Of a stretch of 27,146 nucleotides of DNA, positions 12,150 through 21,167 are shown one piece after another. The notes beneath the pieces are model-generated. The model searched no databases. It was not told where the DNA came from and worked only from the letters and a program-made list of their open reading frames with translations. How positions within the stretch are numbered: the stretch's first letter is position 1; every line of letters starts with the position of its first letter. This DNA is from CAYTPE01 sp964439885 (GTDB lineage: Bacteria > Patescibacteriota > Patescibacteriia > Magasanikbacterales > GWA2-37-8). Location: contig CAYTPE010000006.1 of the NCBI GenBank assembly GCA_964439885.1, positions 1 to 27,146 on the forward strand. Direction: 5' to 3'. The position numbers and the translations under genes are program-made.

Positions 12150-14112
12150 TCCCTTTGGGATATACGAAAAATCACCATCGGGTAAGCTACGAGGTAAGTA
12201 CCAAAAGGCCTGGGTTGAAGACGCGCTCGATATTGAAGACGCTCAGTCGGGTCATGTGGCAATGTCGCACACGCGCAATTTTATCGGTATGAGTATCGCC
12301 CATGCGCGTATTCGTATATTTGTGTTTATCGTACTCGTCGGTAGTGCGATCTTGCTCGGACGCGTGAGCTATGTGCAGCTCTGGAAAGGAGACACCTATC
12401 GCGCCCAAGCCGAAAGTAATCGCATCCGCATTGAGCCAATACTGGCGGAACGCGGTGTTATGTATGACCGCAGTGGCAAACAGCTCGTACAAAATATACC
12501 GAATTTTTCATTGGCTGTACGCCCAGAAGAGCTTCCTTCTAATCCCGGATCACGCGAAGCGATTATTAAACAGCTTTCTGAAGTCAGCGGCCTCGCCGAA
12601 CCAGATATTGAAGCACTTTTGGAAAAATATAAATCGTACAATTATGGTACGGTCACCGTCATGGAGAACCTCGATTACGCCACAGCGCTCCGACTGTACA
12701 TCAACAACACAAATTTGCCGGGCATCTCGATCGAGCGCGGCAGCAAACGTAGGTACCTCACCACCCCGTCGGCAACGTCATCGGCCGCCGTGAGTCTCTC
12801 ACATATTGCTGGATATCTTGGAAAGAACGATGCGTCGCTCGCGACTATTAAATCGCAGGGGTATGTACCCACCGAGCCTATCGGTAAAAGTGGAATCGAA
12901 AAATTATACGAATCGTTCTTACATGGTAAAAACGGTAATAAGCGCATAGAAGTTAACGCTGCGGGAAAAGAGCAAACCGTTCTCACTGTTGACGCTCCCA
13001 CCCCAGGGCGCGACCTATATCTTACCATCGACAATGAGGCGCAAAAGGCATTGGAGGACGCTGTAAAAAAAGAATCCGCCCTTATTGGAAAAAGACGCAT
13101 AGCAGCTGTGGCCATGAACCCGCACAACGGTGAGATTATTGCGCTTGTCAGTTGGCCAACCTATGATAGCAATGATTTCTCCGGAGGAATCGCGAGCAGC
13201 ACCTACGCAGGTTATCGCGATGACCCTGACCACCCACTCTTTAACCGTACTATTGCCGGCACATACCCTCCCGGTTCAACTGCCAAAGTTGTAGTTGCGG
13301 CTGCCGGCCTTCAAGAGAAAATCATCACAAAAAATACGACAATGGACAGTGTGGGTGGTATAAACGTTGGAGGTATATTCTTTCGTGATTGGAAAAGTGG
13401 AGGCCATGGTGTTACTAACGTTGTTAAGGCACTTACCCAGTCCATTAACAGTTTCTTTTACTATGTGGGTGGTGGATATAAAGATTTTCCTGGGCTAGGT
13501 GTGGATCGATTGGTAAAGTATATGGCAGCATTCGGCATGGGAAATAGAACTGGTATTGATTTACCCGGTGAGAATGCCGGGCTACTGCCCAATGATACGT
13601 GGAAAAGAAGTGTGATGGGGGAAAAATGGTACATCGGTGACACCTATAACCTTTCGATTGGTGAGGGTCACTTACTTGTGACACCGCTGCAAGATGCCGT
13701 GTGGACAGCAGCAATTGCGAACGGTGGGTTCGTTGTGACACCACATATCGGTATGAAACTCTATGATCCCACTACGAAACAATATACAACACTATCATTT
13801 CCCTCACCCAAGCCTACCGGAGTAAGCCGTGAAAATATTGCGATAGTACAAGAAGGTATGCGTGAATGCGTACTCAGTGGTAGCTGTATCACTCTCAAAT
13901 CGCTTCCTTTTTCGACTGCGGGAAAAACCGGTACCGCTCAATGGAATAAAAACAAAGAAAATCATGGTTGGTTTACCAGCTACGCGCCATACGACAAACC
14001 GCAAATTGTCGTAACCGTATTGGTGGAGGAAGGAGGAGAGGGTGCATTCACGGCTCGCCCCATCGCGAAAGACTTTTTGGCATGGTGGGGAAAAAAGTAT
14101 TTGCATCAGTAA
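12139..14112 (+). CDS. mrdA: penicillin-binding protein 2, class B transpeptidase
   Basis: This 657-residue protein is the peptidoglycan transpeptidase of the rod complex, cross-linking new wall with the RodA glycosyltransferase. A cytoplasmic N-terminal region of about 57 residues is longer than usual. A membrane anchor follows (about 58-76, IFVFIVLVGSAILLGRV), then the pedestal domain with ERGVMYDRSGKQLVQN. The transpeptidase domain has all three active-site motifs: S380-T-A-K383, S435-I-N437 and K596-T-G598. The start overlaps mreD by 11 bp; a later ATG (12261, near MSHTRNF) would give a more typical short tail, so the true start is uncertain. The end of the operon is here: the greA promoter follows. 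Confidence 0.95.
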   Translation: MVANPFGIYEKSPSGKLRGKYQKAWVEDALDIEDAQSGHVAMSHTRNFIGMSIAHARIRIFVFIVLVGSAILLGRVSYVQLWKGDTYRAQAESNRIRIEPILAERGVMYDRSGKQLVQNIPNFSLAVRPEELPSNPGSREAIIKQLSEVSGLAEPDIEALLEKYKSYNYGTVTVMENLDYATALRLYINNTNLPGISIERGSKRRYLTTPSATSSAAVSLSHIAGYLGKNDASLATIKSQGYVPTEPIGKSGIEKLYESFLHGKNGNKRIEVNAAGKEQTVLTVDAPTPGRDLYLTIDNEAQKALEDAVKKESALIGKRRIAAVAMNPHNGEIIALVSWPTYDSNDFSGGIASSTYAGYRDDPDHPLFNRTIAGTYPPGSTAKVVVAAAGLQEKIITKNTTMDSVGGINVGGIFFRDWKSGGHGVTNVVKALTQSINSFFYYVGGGYKDFPGLGVDRLVKYMAAFGMGNRTGIDLPGENAGLLPNDTWKRSVMGEKWYIGDTYNLSIGEGHLLVTPLQDAVWTAAIANGGFVVTPHIGMKLYDPTTKQYTTLSFPSPKPTGVSRENIAIVQEGMRECVLSGSCITLKSLPFSTAGKTGTAQWNKNKENHGWFTSYAPYDKPQIVVTVLVEEGGEGAFTARPIAKDFLAWWGKKYLHQ

Positions 14113-14125
14113 AATTTATCAACAG

Positions 14126-14154
14126 TTGACACTCACGAAGTAGTTCGATACCAT
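14126..14154 (+). promoter_or_regulatory. promoter TTGACA-17-TACCAT for greA
   Basis: A perfect -35 TTGACA (14126-14131) is 17 bp from TACCAT (14149-14154). Transcription would start near 14161, leaving a leader of about 18 nt. Confidence 0.65.
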
Positions 14155-14178
14155 ACACGAGTTATTTTTGAGCACTCT

Positions 14179-14640
14179 ATGACAGACGATGTACAATATA
14201 TTTCACAAGAAAGCTTGGAGAACCTCCAAAAAGAACTCGAGACAATCAAAAATGTGAAGATTCCCGAAATCGCTAAACGGATCGATGAAGCTAAGCAGCA
14301 GGGTGATCTCTCCGAAAATGCCGAGTATCATCAAGCACGAGAAGATATGTCGTGGACTCAAGGAAGAATGCTTGAACTTGAACAGATTATCAATAACGCA
14401 CAAGTTATACAACCAACACACCAAGGGATCGTGGCAGTAGGTAGCACCGTAGTCGTTAAAGTGAATGGCAAAGAGAAACAATACACGATTGTGGGTCCTC
14501 AAGAAGTCGACCCGGCCAGTGGTAAAATTTCCAACGAGTCTCCCTTGGGCGAGGCGTTTCTCGGGCATCGCGTTGGCGATTCGGTCGACGTAAAAACACC
14601 CGCCGGAAAAACGACGTACGAAATTAAAAAAATTATCTAA
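14179..14640 (+). CDS. greA: transcription elongation factor GreA
   Basis: GreA binds in the secondary channel of RNA polymerase and stimulates cleavage of backtracked transcripts. This 153-residue protein has the N-terminal coiled coil with the acidic tip DLSENAEYHQAREDM (about residues 41-55), holding the catalytic Asp and Glu. The C-terminal FKBP-like domain carries GSTVVVKVNGKEKQYTIVG, then SPLGEAFLGHRVGDSVDVKTPAG. Length and both domains are standard. It has its own promoter and terminator and forms a single-gene unit between the rod operon and lysS. Confidence 0.97.
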   Translation: MTDDVQYISQESLENLQKELETIKNVKIPEIAKRIDEAKQQGDLSENAEYHQAREDMSWTQGRMLELEQIINNAQVIQPTHQGIVAVGSTVVVKVNGKEKQYTIVGPQEVDPASGKISNESPLGEAFLGHRVGDSVDVKTPAGKTTYEIKKII

Positions 14641-14651
14641 AATGATCAATT

Positions 14652-14679
14652 AATTACCCACAAAATGGGTAATTTTTTT
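14652..14679 (+). terminator. intrinsic terminator after greA
   Basis: AATTACCCA (14652-14660) pairs perfectly with TGGGTAATT (14666-14674) around a 5-nt loop and is followed by a run of T to 14679. Confidence 0.9.
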
Positions 14680-14692
14680 ATCCGGACTGCTT

Positions 14693-14721
14693 TTGACTCC
14701 GTGAGCGGTATGGGGTATACT
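14693..14721 (+). promoter_or_regulatory. promoter TTGACT-17-TATACT for lysS operon
   Basis: TTGACT (14693-14698) and TATACT (14716-14721) lie 17 bp apart. The expected start of transcription (about 14728) rules out the ATG at 14726 and supports the lysS start at 14765. It may drive the whole run from lysS to ftsQ. Confidence 0.75.
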
Positions 14722-14764
14722 AAGCATGCTTTCCGGAAGCACCTTTTTGTCTTATTTTAGCTTT

Positions 14765-16267
14765 ATGGCAGACACACAACCAAAACCATCTGATGCCCAC
14801 CGAGAAGACGTTGTCCGACTCGAGCACCTGCGAGCGCTCCGCGACATGGGAGTAGCTACCTACCCGGCAGCAAGTGAACGTACCCACACCCTCGCTGCCG
14901 CCAAATCGGCTTCAGAGGGTAGTGCCGTTACGGTGGCAGGCCGACTCGTCAGCCGCAGAGAGATGGGGAAACTCACGTTCTGTCATCTACGCGACGACTC
15001 TGGACGTATGCAGATGGTCTTTTCTGAAGCTGAACTTGGCAAAGAAGCAGTGAAATTCTTTCAAAAAAATATTGACGTTGGTGATTTTCTTCAAATGACG
15101 GGCACCATCTTTACCACGCATAAAGGAGAAATCAGCGTGCTTGTTAAAACTTCAAAACTTCTCTCGAAATCACTTTTACCGTTACCAGAAAAATGGCACG
15201 GTCTTACCGATACGGAAACACGCTATCGTCAGCGTTATCTCGACCTTATTGCCAACGAAGATTCTATGCGTATCGCCAAAATGCGCAGCACGCTGGTGCG
15301 TGAACTGCGATCATATTTTGACGGGCTTGGATTCTTTGAGGTAGAAACGCCTATTTTACAAACATTGTATGGCGGAGCGCTCGCGAAACCATTTGTCACC
15401 CACCACAACGCGCTCGACATACCGCTGTATTTGCGTATTGCCCCCGAGCTCTACCTCAAACGGTTGATTGTGGGCGGCTTCGAAAAAGTGTACGAAATAG
15501 CGAAATGTTTTCGTAACGAAGGTATCGACAACAATCACAACCCCGAATTTACCCAAATTGAGTTCTACTGGGCATATGCTGACTATACCAAGCTCATGGA
15601 TCTTGTGGAAGACTTACTGCCCAAGCTTATCACCGGTGTTGGCTTGGCGCTGAAATTCACTACCGACGGTAAAGAGGTTGACTTCACCCCACCATACCCA
15701 CGCATTTCAATGCGTGAACTTATCAAACAGTATGCCAAAATTGATATCGAAGAATATCCCGATCAAAAATCGATGCTTGCGGTCGCAAAAAAACTGAAAG
15801 TGGAAGATGTGAACGAAACGTTTGATAGGGGAACGCTCATCGACGAAATATACAAAAAATACGCCCGTCCGTTTATCGTTAATCCGATCTTCATGATTGA
15901 TCATCCGGTAGAACTTTCACCACTTGCTAAAAGACGAACGGACAACCCGAACTACGTGGAACGTTTCCAGCTCTTGTGCGTTGGTGGTAACGAATTGTGC
16001 AACGCATTCTCAGAATTGAACGATCCGCTTGATCAAGAAGAACGTTTCAAAGAACAGGTCGAGAATAGAGAGCAGGGGAATGAGGAGAGCATGCCATACG
16101 ACGAAGACTTTGTAACGGCGCTGAAGCACGGCATGCCACCTACCGCTGGTCTCGGAATGGGTATCGACCGCTTGGTGAAGCTGCTTGCTGACGCGCAGAA
16201 TCTTAAAGAAGTAATTTTGTTTCCGACGCTTCGTCCGGCCAATGCTCCCGAACATAAATCTGTCTAA
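14765..16267 (+). CDS. lysS: lysyl-tRNA synthetase, class II
   Basis: This enzyme charges tRNA-Lys with lysine. With the chosen start it has 500 residues. The N-terminal OB-fold anticodon domain contains AVTVAGRLVSRREMGKLTFCHLRD. The class II core carries motif 1 (LRSYFDGLGFFEVETPIL), motif 2 (CFRNEGIDNNHNPEFTQIEFYWAY) and motif 3 (GLGMGIDRLVKLLAD), plus the family patterns IDHPVELSPLAK and GGNELCNAFSELNDP. An in-frame ATG at 14726 would add 13 residues but lies upstream of the predicted transcription start, so 14765 is preferred; no ribosome binding site is visible at either. First gene of a long co-directional run. Confidence 0.95.
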   Translation: MADTQPKPSDAHREDVVRLEHLRALRDMGVATYPAASERTHTLAAAKSASEGSAVTVAGRLVSRREMGKLTFCHLRDDSGRMQMVFSEAELGKEAVKFFQKNIDVGDFLQMTGTIFTTHKGEISVLVKTSKLLSKSLLPLPEKWHGLTDTETRYRQRYLDLIANEDSMRIAKMRSTLVRELRSYFDGLGFFEVETPILQTLYGGALAKPFVTHHNALDIPLYLRIAPELYLKRLIVGGFEKVYEIAKCFRNEGIDNNHNPEFTQIEFYWAYADYTKLMDLVEDLLPKLITGVGLALKFTTDGKEVDFTPPYPRISMRELIKQYAKIDIEEYPDQKSMLAVAKKLKVEDVNETFDRGTLIDEIYKKYARPFIVNPIFMIDHPVELSPLAKRRTDNPNYVERFQLLCVGGNELCNAFSELNDPLDQEERFKEQVENREQGNEESMPYDEDFVTALKHGMPPTAGLGMGIDRLVKLLADAQNLKEVILFPTLRPANAPEHKSV

Positions 16268-16297
16268 ATCTTTGGTGAATCAGTTTAAATCCTCACT

Positions 16298-16732
16298 ATG
16301 AAGAAAGTCATGGTCTTCGGCACATTCGATATTTTGCACCCCGGCCATGTGCACATGATAAAAGAAGCCAAACAATACGGTGACTATTTAGTTGTGGTGG
16401 TCAGCCGCGACTCAACTGTCCAAGAAACAAAAAAACGAGCGCCAGTTCGCACCGAGGCTGAACGCTTGAAACAAGTTGAGGATCTCAAAATTGCGGATAA
16501 AGTACGCCTCGGTTACGAAGATGATAAATATCGCGTCATACAAGAAGAAAATCCAGACGTCGTGGCGCTTGGCTACGACCAGTTATTCTTTGTTGATCGT
16601 TTGGAAGACGTACTCGATGACCATGTACAGATCGTCCGTATTACACCTTTCCAGCCTGAAAAATATAAAAGTTCACTTTTGCCGCAAGATTATCAACTGA
16701 CCTATGAGGAAGATTTTGATAGCCACAACTAA
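16298..16732 (+). CDS. TagD/RibL-type cytidylyltransferase-like protein (probable FAD synthetase or glycerol-3-phosphate cytidylyltransferase)
   Basis: This 144-residue protein belongs to the small nucleotidyltransferases that join CTP or ATP to a phosphorylated substrate. The nucleotide-binding motif GTFDILHPGH is at residues 8-17, with RTEAERLKQVEDLKIADKV and VALGYDQ further on. TagD (CDP-glycerol for teichoic acid) and archaeal-type RibL FAD synthetases share this fold; the LGYDQ pattern is often seen in RibL-like proteins, but I cannot decide the substrate. The next gene starts inside its last 29 bp, so the two are translationally coupled. Confidence 0.8.
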   Translation: MKKVMVFGTFDILHPGHVHMIKEAKQYGDYLVVVVSRDSTVQETKKRAPVRTEAERLKQVEDLKIADKVRLGYEDDKYRVIQEENPDVVALGYDQLFFVDRLEDVLDDHVQIVRITPFQPEKYKSSLLPQDYQLTYEEDFDSHN

Positions 16733-17720
16733 CCCGGGAAAATTTCGAGAAATCGTCACCGAGCTATCCGATCTCCCTTTTATGTTTGTCAACTTACATG
16801 ATGTCGGTTTAGACAAACAAATAGTAGACGAGCCGTTTTCCACCACATGGGAAAACGCGCTGCACAAAGCAAAATTTTTTGCTCACAAAAGCAAGCTTCT
16901 CACCATAGCCGAAGATAGTGGTTTCTTTATCGATCATTTGCATGGAGCACCAGGGGTTCGCACCAAGGAAGATGCTCCCACCGAATCTGAACGAATCGAT
17001 AAAATTCTGCACGCACTACGCGGTGTCAGAGCCAGCAAACGAGGCGCCTATTTTCAAACTCACGCGTGTATTTACGACCCGAGCAAGAACTCGTTCACAA
17101 TTTTTGAAGGGATGCTTCACGGTCGCGTAGCCGAAAAAGCAGCTAGCCAATGGCCTCAAGGCATGGAACACGATGCGATTTTCTTCTACCCACCGGCCAG
17201 AAAATTGCTTGCCGATATGTCGCCGCTTGAAAAAAACTTGATTAGCCAGCGTGGACAAATTGCCATTTCTCTAAAACTTTTTTTGCAACGCACGTTTACG
17301 TTTAGGCAGATAGTGGTGCCCATCGCTCTCATCGTCAAAGACAGAAAAATGCTCATGAATAAACGCCGCGATTCACGTCCTGACTTTAATAACACCTGGG
17401 AATTCCCTGGTGGGGCGGTAGAGAATGGCGAAGATATCGAAGAAACTCTAAAGCGCGAATGCGCGGAGGAAACGGGGTATCGCGTGCGTATTATCGAGCG
17501 ACTGCCTCAGATATTTTCTATTACCATGAAGGATGCGTATCAAATTTTTGTGGTTGGGTACATTTGTAATATTCAGTCCGGGTCATACCGCGCAGCCAAC
17601 GCGGAAGTATCGGACCACGGTTGGTTTACCTACAACGAAATGACAAAAATGAATCTCTTATCAAAAAATAAAAATTTTATTCAAACCCATCGAATACTTA
17701 TCAAAAAATATATTGACTAA
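16704..17720 (+). CDS. Ham1/RdgB-like NTP pyrophosphatase fused to a Nudix hydrolase
   Basis: This 338-residue protein joins two nucleotide-hydrolysing domains. Residues 1-195 match Ham1/RdgB, which cleaves non-canonical purine triphosphates (ITP, XTP) to monophosphates: TTNPGKFREI (8-17), AEDSGFFIDHLHGAPGVRT (69-87) with the catalytic-type Asp71, and the C-terminal part. Residues 202-338 are a Nudix domain with a perfect box: G237-x5-E243-x7-R251-E-C-A-E-E-T-G258. In the Ham1 half the pocket motifs are changed: the usual GFGYDPIF is GMEHDAIF (153-160) and the usual SHR is SQR (181-183). The substrate may therefore differ, or the first domain may be weak. The ATG at 16704 gives the expected MRKILIATTNPGK beginning although it overlaps the upstream gene by 29 bp. 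A sanitising role for the nucleotide pool is inferred. Confidence 0.88.
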   Translation: MRKILIATTNPGKFREIVTELSDLPFMFVNLHDVGLDKQIVDEPFSTTWENALHKAKFFAHKSKLLTIAEDSGFFIDHLHGAPGVRTKEDAPTESERIDKILHALRGVRASKRGAYFQTHACIYDPSKNSFTIFEGMLHGRVAEKAASQWPQGMEHDAIFFYPPARKLLADMSPLEKNLISQRGQIAISLKLFLQRTFTFRQIVVPIALIVKDRKMLMNKRRDSRPDFNNTWEFPGGAVENGEDIEETLKRECAEETGYRVRIIERLPQIFSITMKDAYQIFVVGYICNIQSGSYRAANAEVSDHGWFTYNEMTKMNLLSKNKNFIQTHRILIKKYID

Positions 17721-17724
17721 TCAT

Positions 17725-18963
17725 ATGCTCGACATACGATATATCCGCGAACATCGGGAGGAAGTAGCTACGAACAACACCAGCCGCAACGTGCGCATAG
17801 ACCTCGACGCGCTTTTGAGCGTTGACGACGAACGACTTAAACTCCAACAAAAAATTGACGAACTTCGCGCTGAACGTAATAAGCGCTCCAAAACAAAACC
17901 AACTGAAGAAGAAATTGCTCTTATTCGTAAACTAGGCGACGAAATAGCAGATTTGGAAGATCTCGAGCTTGCCAAAAGTGAAGAGGTTAAGAAATTACTC
18001 ATCCGCATCCCAAACCTTAACCACCCCACTACCCCAATTGGAAAAGATGACACGGAAAACAAGATTGAGCGCACGGTAGGGGAGAAGCCAACCTTTGCGT
18101 TTGAACCAAAAGAACATTTTGATGTGGCTCATGCTATTCCCTATATTGATATGGAGCGGGGGGCCAAAGTAGCCGGTTCTCGATTCTACTATCTCAAAGA
18201 TAAGTTATATATTCTAGAGAGAGCTATAAATAAATTTTCACTCGATACGATGATACAGAAGGGATTCGAATTGATTCTCCCACCAATTTTGGTAAAGGAA
18301 GACGCCATGTTTGGCACCGGCTTTTTTCCGGCTGATAAAAATGAAATTTACACCGTTAATCCTGACGAGGATAATTTGTATTTAATTGGAACCTCAGAAG
18401 TGCCACTTATTTATATGCACGCAGATGAGGTCCTCGAAGAGAAAGATTTGCCCAAAAAATATGTCGCCATCTCACCGTGCTTTCGTAGAGAGGCTGGCAG
18501 CTACGGCAAAGATACCAAAGGACTGTTCCGCGTTCATCAATTCTATAAAGTTGAAATGGTCGTTTTTGCCACACCAGAAAATTCATGGCAGCTGCATGAA
18601 GAGCTTCTCGGCTACGAAGAAGAGGTTATACGGGCTCTTGGTCTTCATTACCAGGTTATGAATGTCTGCTCCGGAGACTTGGGATACCCGGCCGCAAAAA
18701 AGTATGACTGTGAAGCCTGGTTCGCGGGGCAGGGGAGATACCGTGAGCTCACCTCCACGAGTAATACCACTGACTACCAAGCCAGACGCAGTAACATTAA
18801 ATACAAAACGAACGACGGTAAACGCGAGTTTGTGCACACGCTTAATGGTACAGTGACCAGCGATCGTCCGCTACTCGCTATCATTGAAAACTACCAACAG
18901 ACTGATGGCAGCATAATCATTCCCGAAGTTCTCAGAAAATATACTGGATTTGATTCTATCTAG
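17725..18963 (+). CDS. serS: seryl-tRNA synthetase
   Basis: This enzyme charges tRNA-Ser (and tRNA-Sec where present) with serine. The start at 17725 gives the family beginning MLDIRYIREHREEV and 412 residues; an upstream TTG at 17713 is less likely. The N-terminal coiled-coil arm that grips the long variable arm of tRNA-Ser spans about residues 25-105. The catalytic core has IGTSEVPL, motif 2 (CFRREAGSYGKDTKGLFRVHQFYKVEM), ELTSTSNTTDYQARRSNIKYK, and motif 3 near VHTLNGTVTSDRPLLAIIENYQQ. It begins 4 bp after the upstream stop and ends 3 bp before the next gene. Confidence 0.97.
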   Translation: MLDIRYIREHREEVATNNTSRNVRIDLDALLSVDDERLKLQQKIDELRAERNKRSKTKPTEEEIALIRKLGDEIADLEDLELAKSEEVKKLLIRIPNLNHPTTPIGKDDTENKIERTVGEKPTFAFEPKEHFDVAHAIPYIDMERGAKVAGSRFYYLKDKLYILERAINKFSLDTMIQKGFELILPPILVKEDAMFGTGFFPADKNEIYTVNPDEDNLYLIGTSEVPLIYMHADEVLEEKDLPKKYVAISPCFRREAGSYGKDTKGLFRVHQFYKVEMVVFATPENSWQLHEELLGYEEEVIRALGLHYQVMNVCSGDLGYPAAKKYDCEAWFAGQGRYRELTSTSNTTDYQARRSNIKYKTNDGKREFVHTLNGTVTSDRPLLAIIENYQQTDGSIIIPEVLRKYTGFDSI

Positions 18964-18966
18964 TCT

Positions 18967-20019
18967 ATGGCCCGTATCCTCTACGGAGTGGCAGGGCAGG
19001 GGTCTGGCCATGCCTCAAGAGCAAAAATCATTATCGAACACCTGCTGCGAGCTGGACACACTCTTCGCATAGTGTCGCATGACCAAGGATACGATGGTCT
19101 GATTAATTTTTTCCCTGTTGAAAAAATTACCGGCCTGAATATCACGTACAAAGAAAACGAAGTGCTCTACATACACACTGCCATCAAAACGATCAGTAAA
19201 ATCCCTGGAGCTACGCGATCTATCAACAAAATCTCGAAGATTGTTGAAGCTTTCATGCCTGATATTGTTATTACCGATTTTGAACCTCTCTCGGCACTCG
19301 CTGCTAATATTTACGGAGTGCCACTGCTCTCAATCGACAATCAACACATCATGACAGGGACGGCCATTGAATCGCCAGCTAGCTTTAACCGTGAAAAAAT
19401 GATCATTAAAAATGTAGTCAGGTACATTATACCTCCTGCTGACCAATATTTTGTTACTACTTTTTTCTACCCACCAATTACGAACAAAAAAACAACACTT
19501 TTCCCACCAATTTTGCGAGAAGAGGTGCTGCGTCTTAAAGCACGAACTGAAGATTACTTTCTCGTCTATACGACCACTGAAAATACAGCGCTCATTCAAA
19601 CCTTACATGCATTACGTCTGCCCTGCATACTATATGGAGCCACGCGCGTGCCGTCTTCTATGGCTCACGGAACACTGCGGTACAAACCTCGCAACTCAGA
19701 AACTTTTTTGAATGACTTGGCAGGTTGCAGGGGTGTCATCGCAACGGCTGGTTTTAGTTTGATGAGCGAGGCACTCTACCTTCATAAACCATATTTTGCA
19801 TTGCCTGTTGAAAAGCAATTTGAGCAACTTTTGAACGCGCATTATCTCAAAAAACTGGGTTATGGTGATTATTCACTCACGATCAGGTCAGAAGAAATAC
19901 AGCGTTTTATAAAGCGATTAAACTGGTACCAGTCTAACTTACAGAAAATAACGTATCGCGATAATCACAAAATTTTTGCTGCTATCGATGCGTTTATTTA
20001 CAAAACTCTGGTTCCATAA
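18967..20019 (+). CDS. GT-B glycosyltransferase, MurG/MJ1255-like
   Basis: This 350-residue protein looks like a GT-B glycosyltransferase of the Glyco_trans_1_3 type, related in fold to MurG. The N-terminal donor/acceptor loop is GVAGQGSGHASRAKIIIEHLLRAGHTLRIVSHDQGY (from residue 7), and the first domain ends with MPDIVITDFEPLSALAANIYGVPLLSIDNQH. The C-terminal domain has the nucleotide-sugar site pattern CRGVIATAGFSLMSEALYLHKPYFALPVEKQFEQLLNA, matching the GG-S-EA-P pattern of this superfamily. The sugar and acceptor are unknown. Its place directly before alanine racemase and ftsQ suggests a surface-polymer or wall-related role. Confidence 0.8.
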   Translation: MARILYGVAGQGSGHASRAKIIIEHLLRAGHTLRIVSHDQGYDGLINFFPVEKITGLNITYKENEVLYIHTAIKTISKIPGATRSINKISKIVEAFMPDIVITDFEPLSALAANIYGVPLLSIDNQHIMTGTAIESPASFNREKMIIKNVVRYIIPPADQYFVTTFFYPPITNKKTTLFPPILREEVLRLKARTEDYFLVYTTTENTALIQTLHALRLPCILYGATRVPSSMAHGTLRYKPRNSETFLNDLAGCRGVIATAGFSLMSEALYLHKPYFALPVEKQFEQLLNAHYLKKLGYGDYSLTIRSEEIQRFIKRLNWYQSNLQKITYRDNHKIFAAIDAFIYKTLVP

Positions 20020-20025
20020 ACATGT

Positions 20026-21150
20026 ATGCTTACCTGGGTTGAAATCAGCACGTCAGCTATTAACCACAATTTGGCTCAATTCAAAAAACTACTCTCACCA
20101 GGTGTTGCCTTAATGCCCGTTATCAAGTCAAACGCGTACGGGCATGGGATAGACGGGGTGAGCACAATTTGTGTTCAATCAAAACTTGTCGACACATTGT
20201 GCGTCGTGAGCCTGACTGAGGCGTTATTTTTGGTCGAGAAGAAGGTAAACAAGCCAATACTTATTATCGGTTTTTATGAGCTTGATGAAGAGCCGCTCAT
20301 GCAGGCAGTAAAAAACAAAAACAAAGTTTCTTTTGTTGTCGACACAATCGAACAAGCCATTATTTTAAACAAAGTGGGGGAGAGTGCTCGCAAACATATA
20401 CCGGTTCATATTAAGGTAGACTCGGGAACTACGCGCATCGGCGTTTTACCAAATAACGTTCTAAAATTCATCGCCACACTTCAAAAACGTTGCCCAGCGC
20501 TTTCTATAGAAGGACTTTGGACGCACTTCGCGTCGAGCGAATCAGATCCAACATTTACTCGAAAGCAACACAGAGTGTTTGCATCTGTTCTTGAAGAGTG
20601 CCGCAATAAAAATATAACCTTTTCGTCGGTACACGAAGCCTGCTCAGCCGCCTCCACGCTAGCGCCATACACACACCAGAATGCCGTTAGACTTGGGATT
20701 GAGCTGTACGGTTTGCATCCTTCACGAGCCACACGTAAGCGTATTGTCTTGCGCCCTGCCTTATCATGGTATACTACCATTATCCAAACAAAAAAAATTG
20801 AACCCGGTACAACAGTCAGTTACGGTAGAACCTACACTGCTAAACGACCAATGAGAATCGCGGTCCTGCCGGTAGGCTACTACGATGGCTATGATCGTAA
20901 ATTGTCCAATGCAGGAGAGGTGCTCATCGGCGGCAAACGGTGCACAGTACTTGGCCGTGTGTGCATGAATCTCACGATGGTGGATGTCACCCAAGTTCCC
21001 AAAGCGAAGGTGGGGGACACTGTGGTTTTGCTTGGCAAAGCTAAAAACGAAGCCATAACAGCCGACGAATTAGCCGACAAAATTGGCACCATTAATTATG
21101 AAGTAGTGACCCGTATCGGAGCCCACATTCCTCGTATTATCAAAAAATAG
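20026..21150 (+). CDS. alr: alanine racemase
   Basis: This PLP enzyme converts L-alanine to D-alanine for peptidoglycan. The 374-residue protein has the PLP-binding lysine in MPVIKSNAYGHG (Lys34) and the second catalytic base Tyr266 in VSYGRTYTA. Family patterns include VDSGTTRIGV, GLWTHFASSE, RLGIELYGLHPS, VLPVGYYDGYDRKLSNAGEVLIGGKRC and GRVCMNLTMVDVT. The active site is complete. It begins 6 bp after the glycosyltransferase and is followed by ftsQ 17 bp later, so the three probably form one transcript for envelope synthesis and division. Confidence 0.96.
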   Translation: MLTWVEISTSAINHNLAQFKKLLSPGVALMPVIKSNAYGHGIDGVSTICVQSKLVDTLCVVSLTEALFLVEKKVNKPILIIGFYELDEEPLMQAVKNKNKVSFVVDTIEQAIILNKVGESARKHIPVHIKVDSGTTRIGVLPNNVLKFIATLQKRCPALSIEGLWTHFASSESDPTFTRKQHRVFASVLEECRNKNITFSSVHEACSAASTLAPYTHQNAVRLGIELYGLHPSRATRKRIVLRPALSWYTTIIQTKKIEPGTTVSYGRTYTAKRPMRIAVLPVGYYDGYDRKLSNAGEVLIGGKRCTVLGRVCMNLTMVDVTQVPKAKVGDTVVLLGKAKNEAITADELADKIGTINYEVVTRIGAHIPRIIKK

Positions 21151-21167
21151 ACGGCATAGACTTGATT

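Noticed and set aside
14726..14764. lysS start at the upstream ATG
   Set aside because: The predicted transcription start is at or after this ATG, and family proteins do not need the 13 extra residues.
16040..16100. Low-complexity charged stretch in lysS as another repeat insertion
   Set aside because: The segment EQVENREQGNEESMPYDEDF is a normal conserved part of lysyl-tRNA synthetase.
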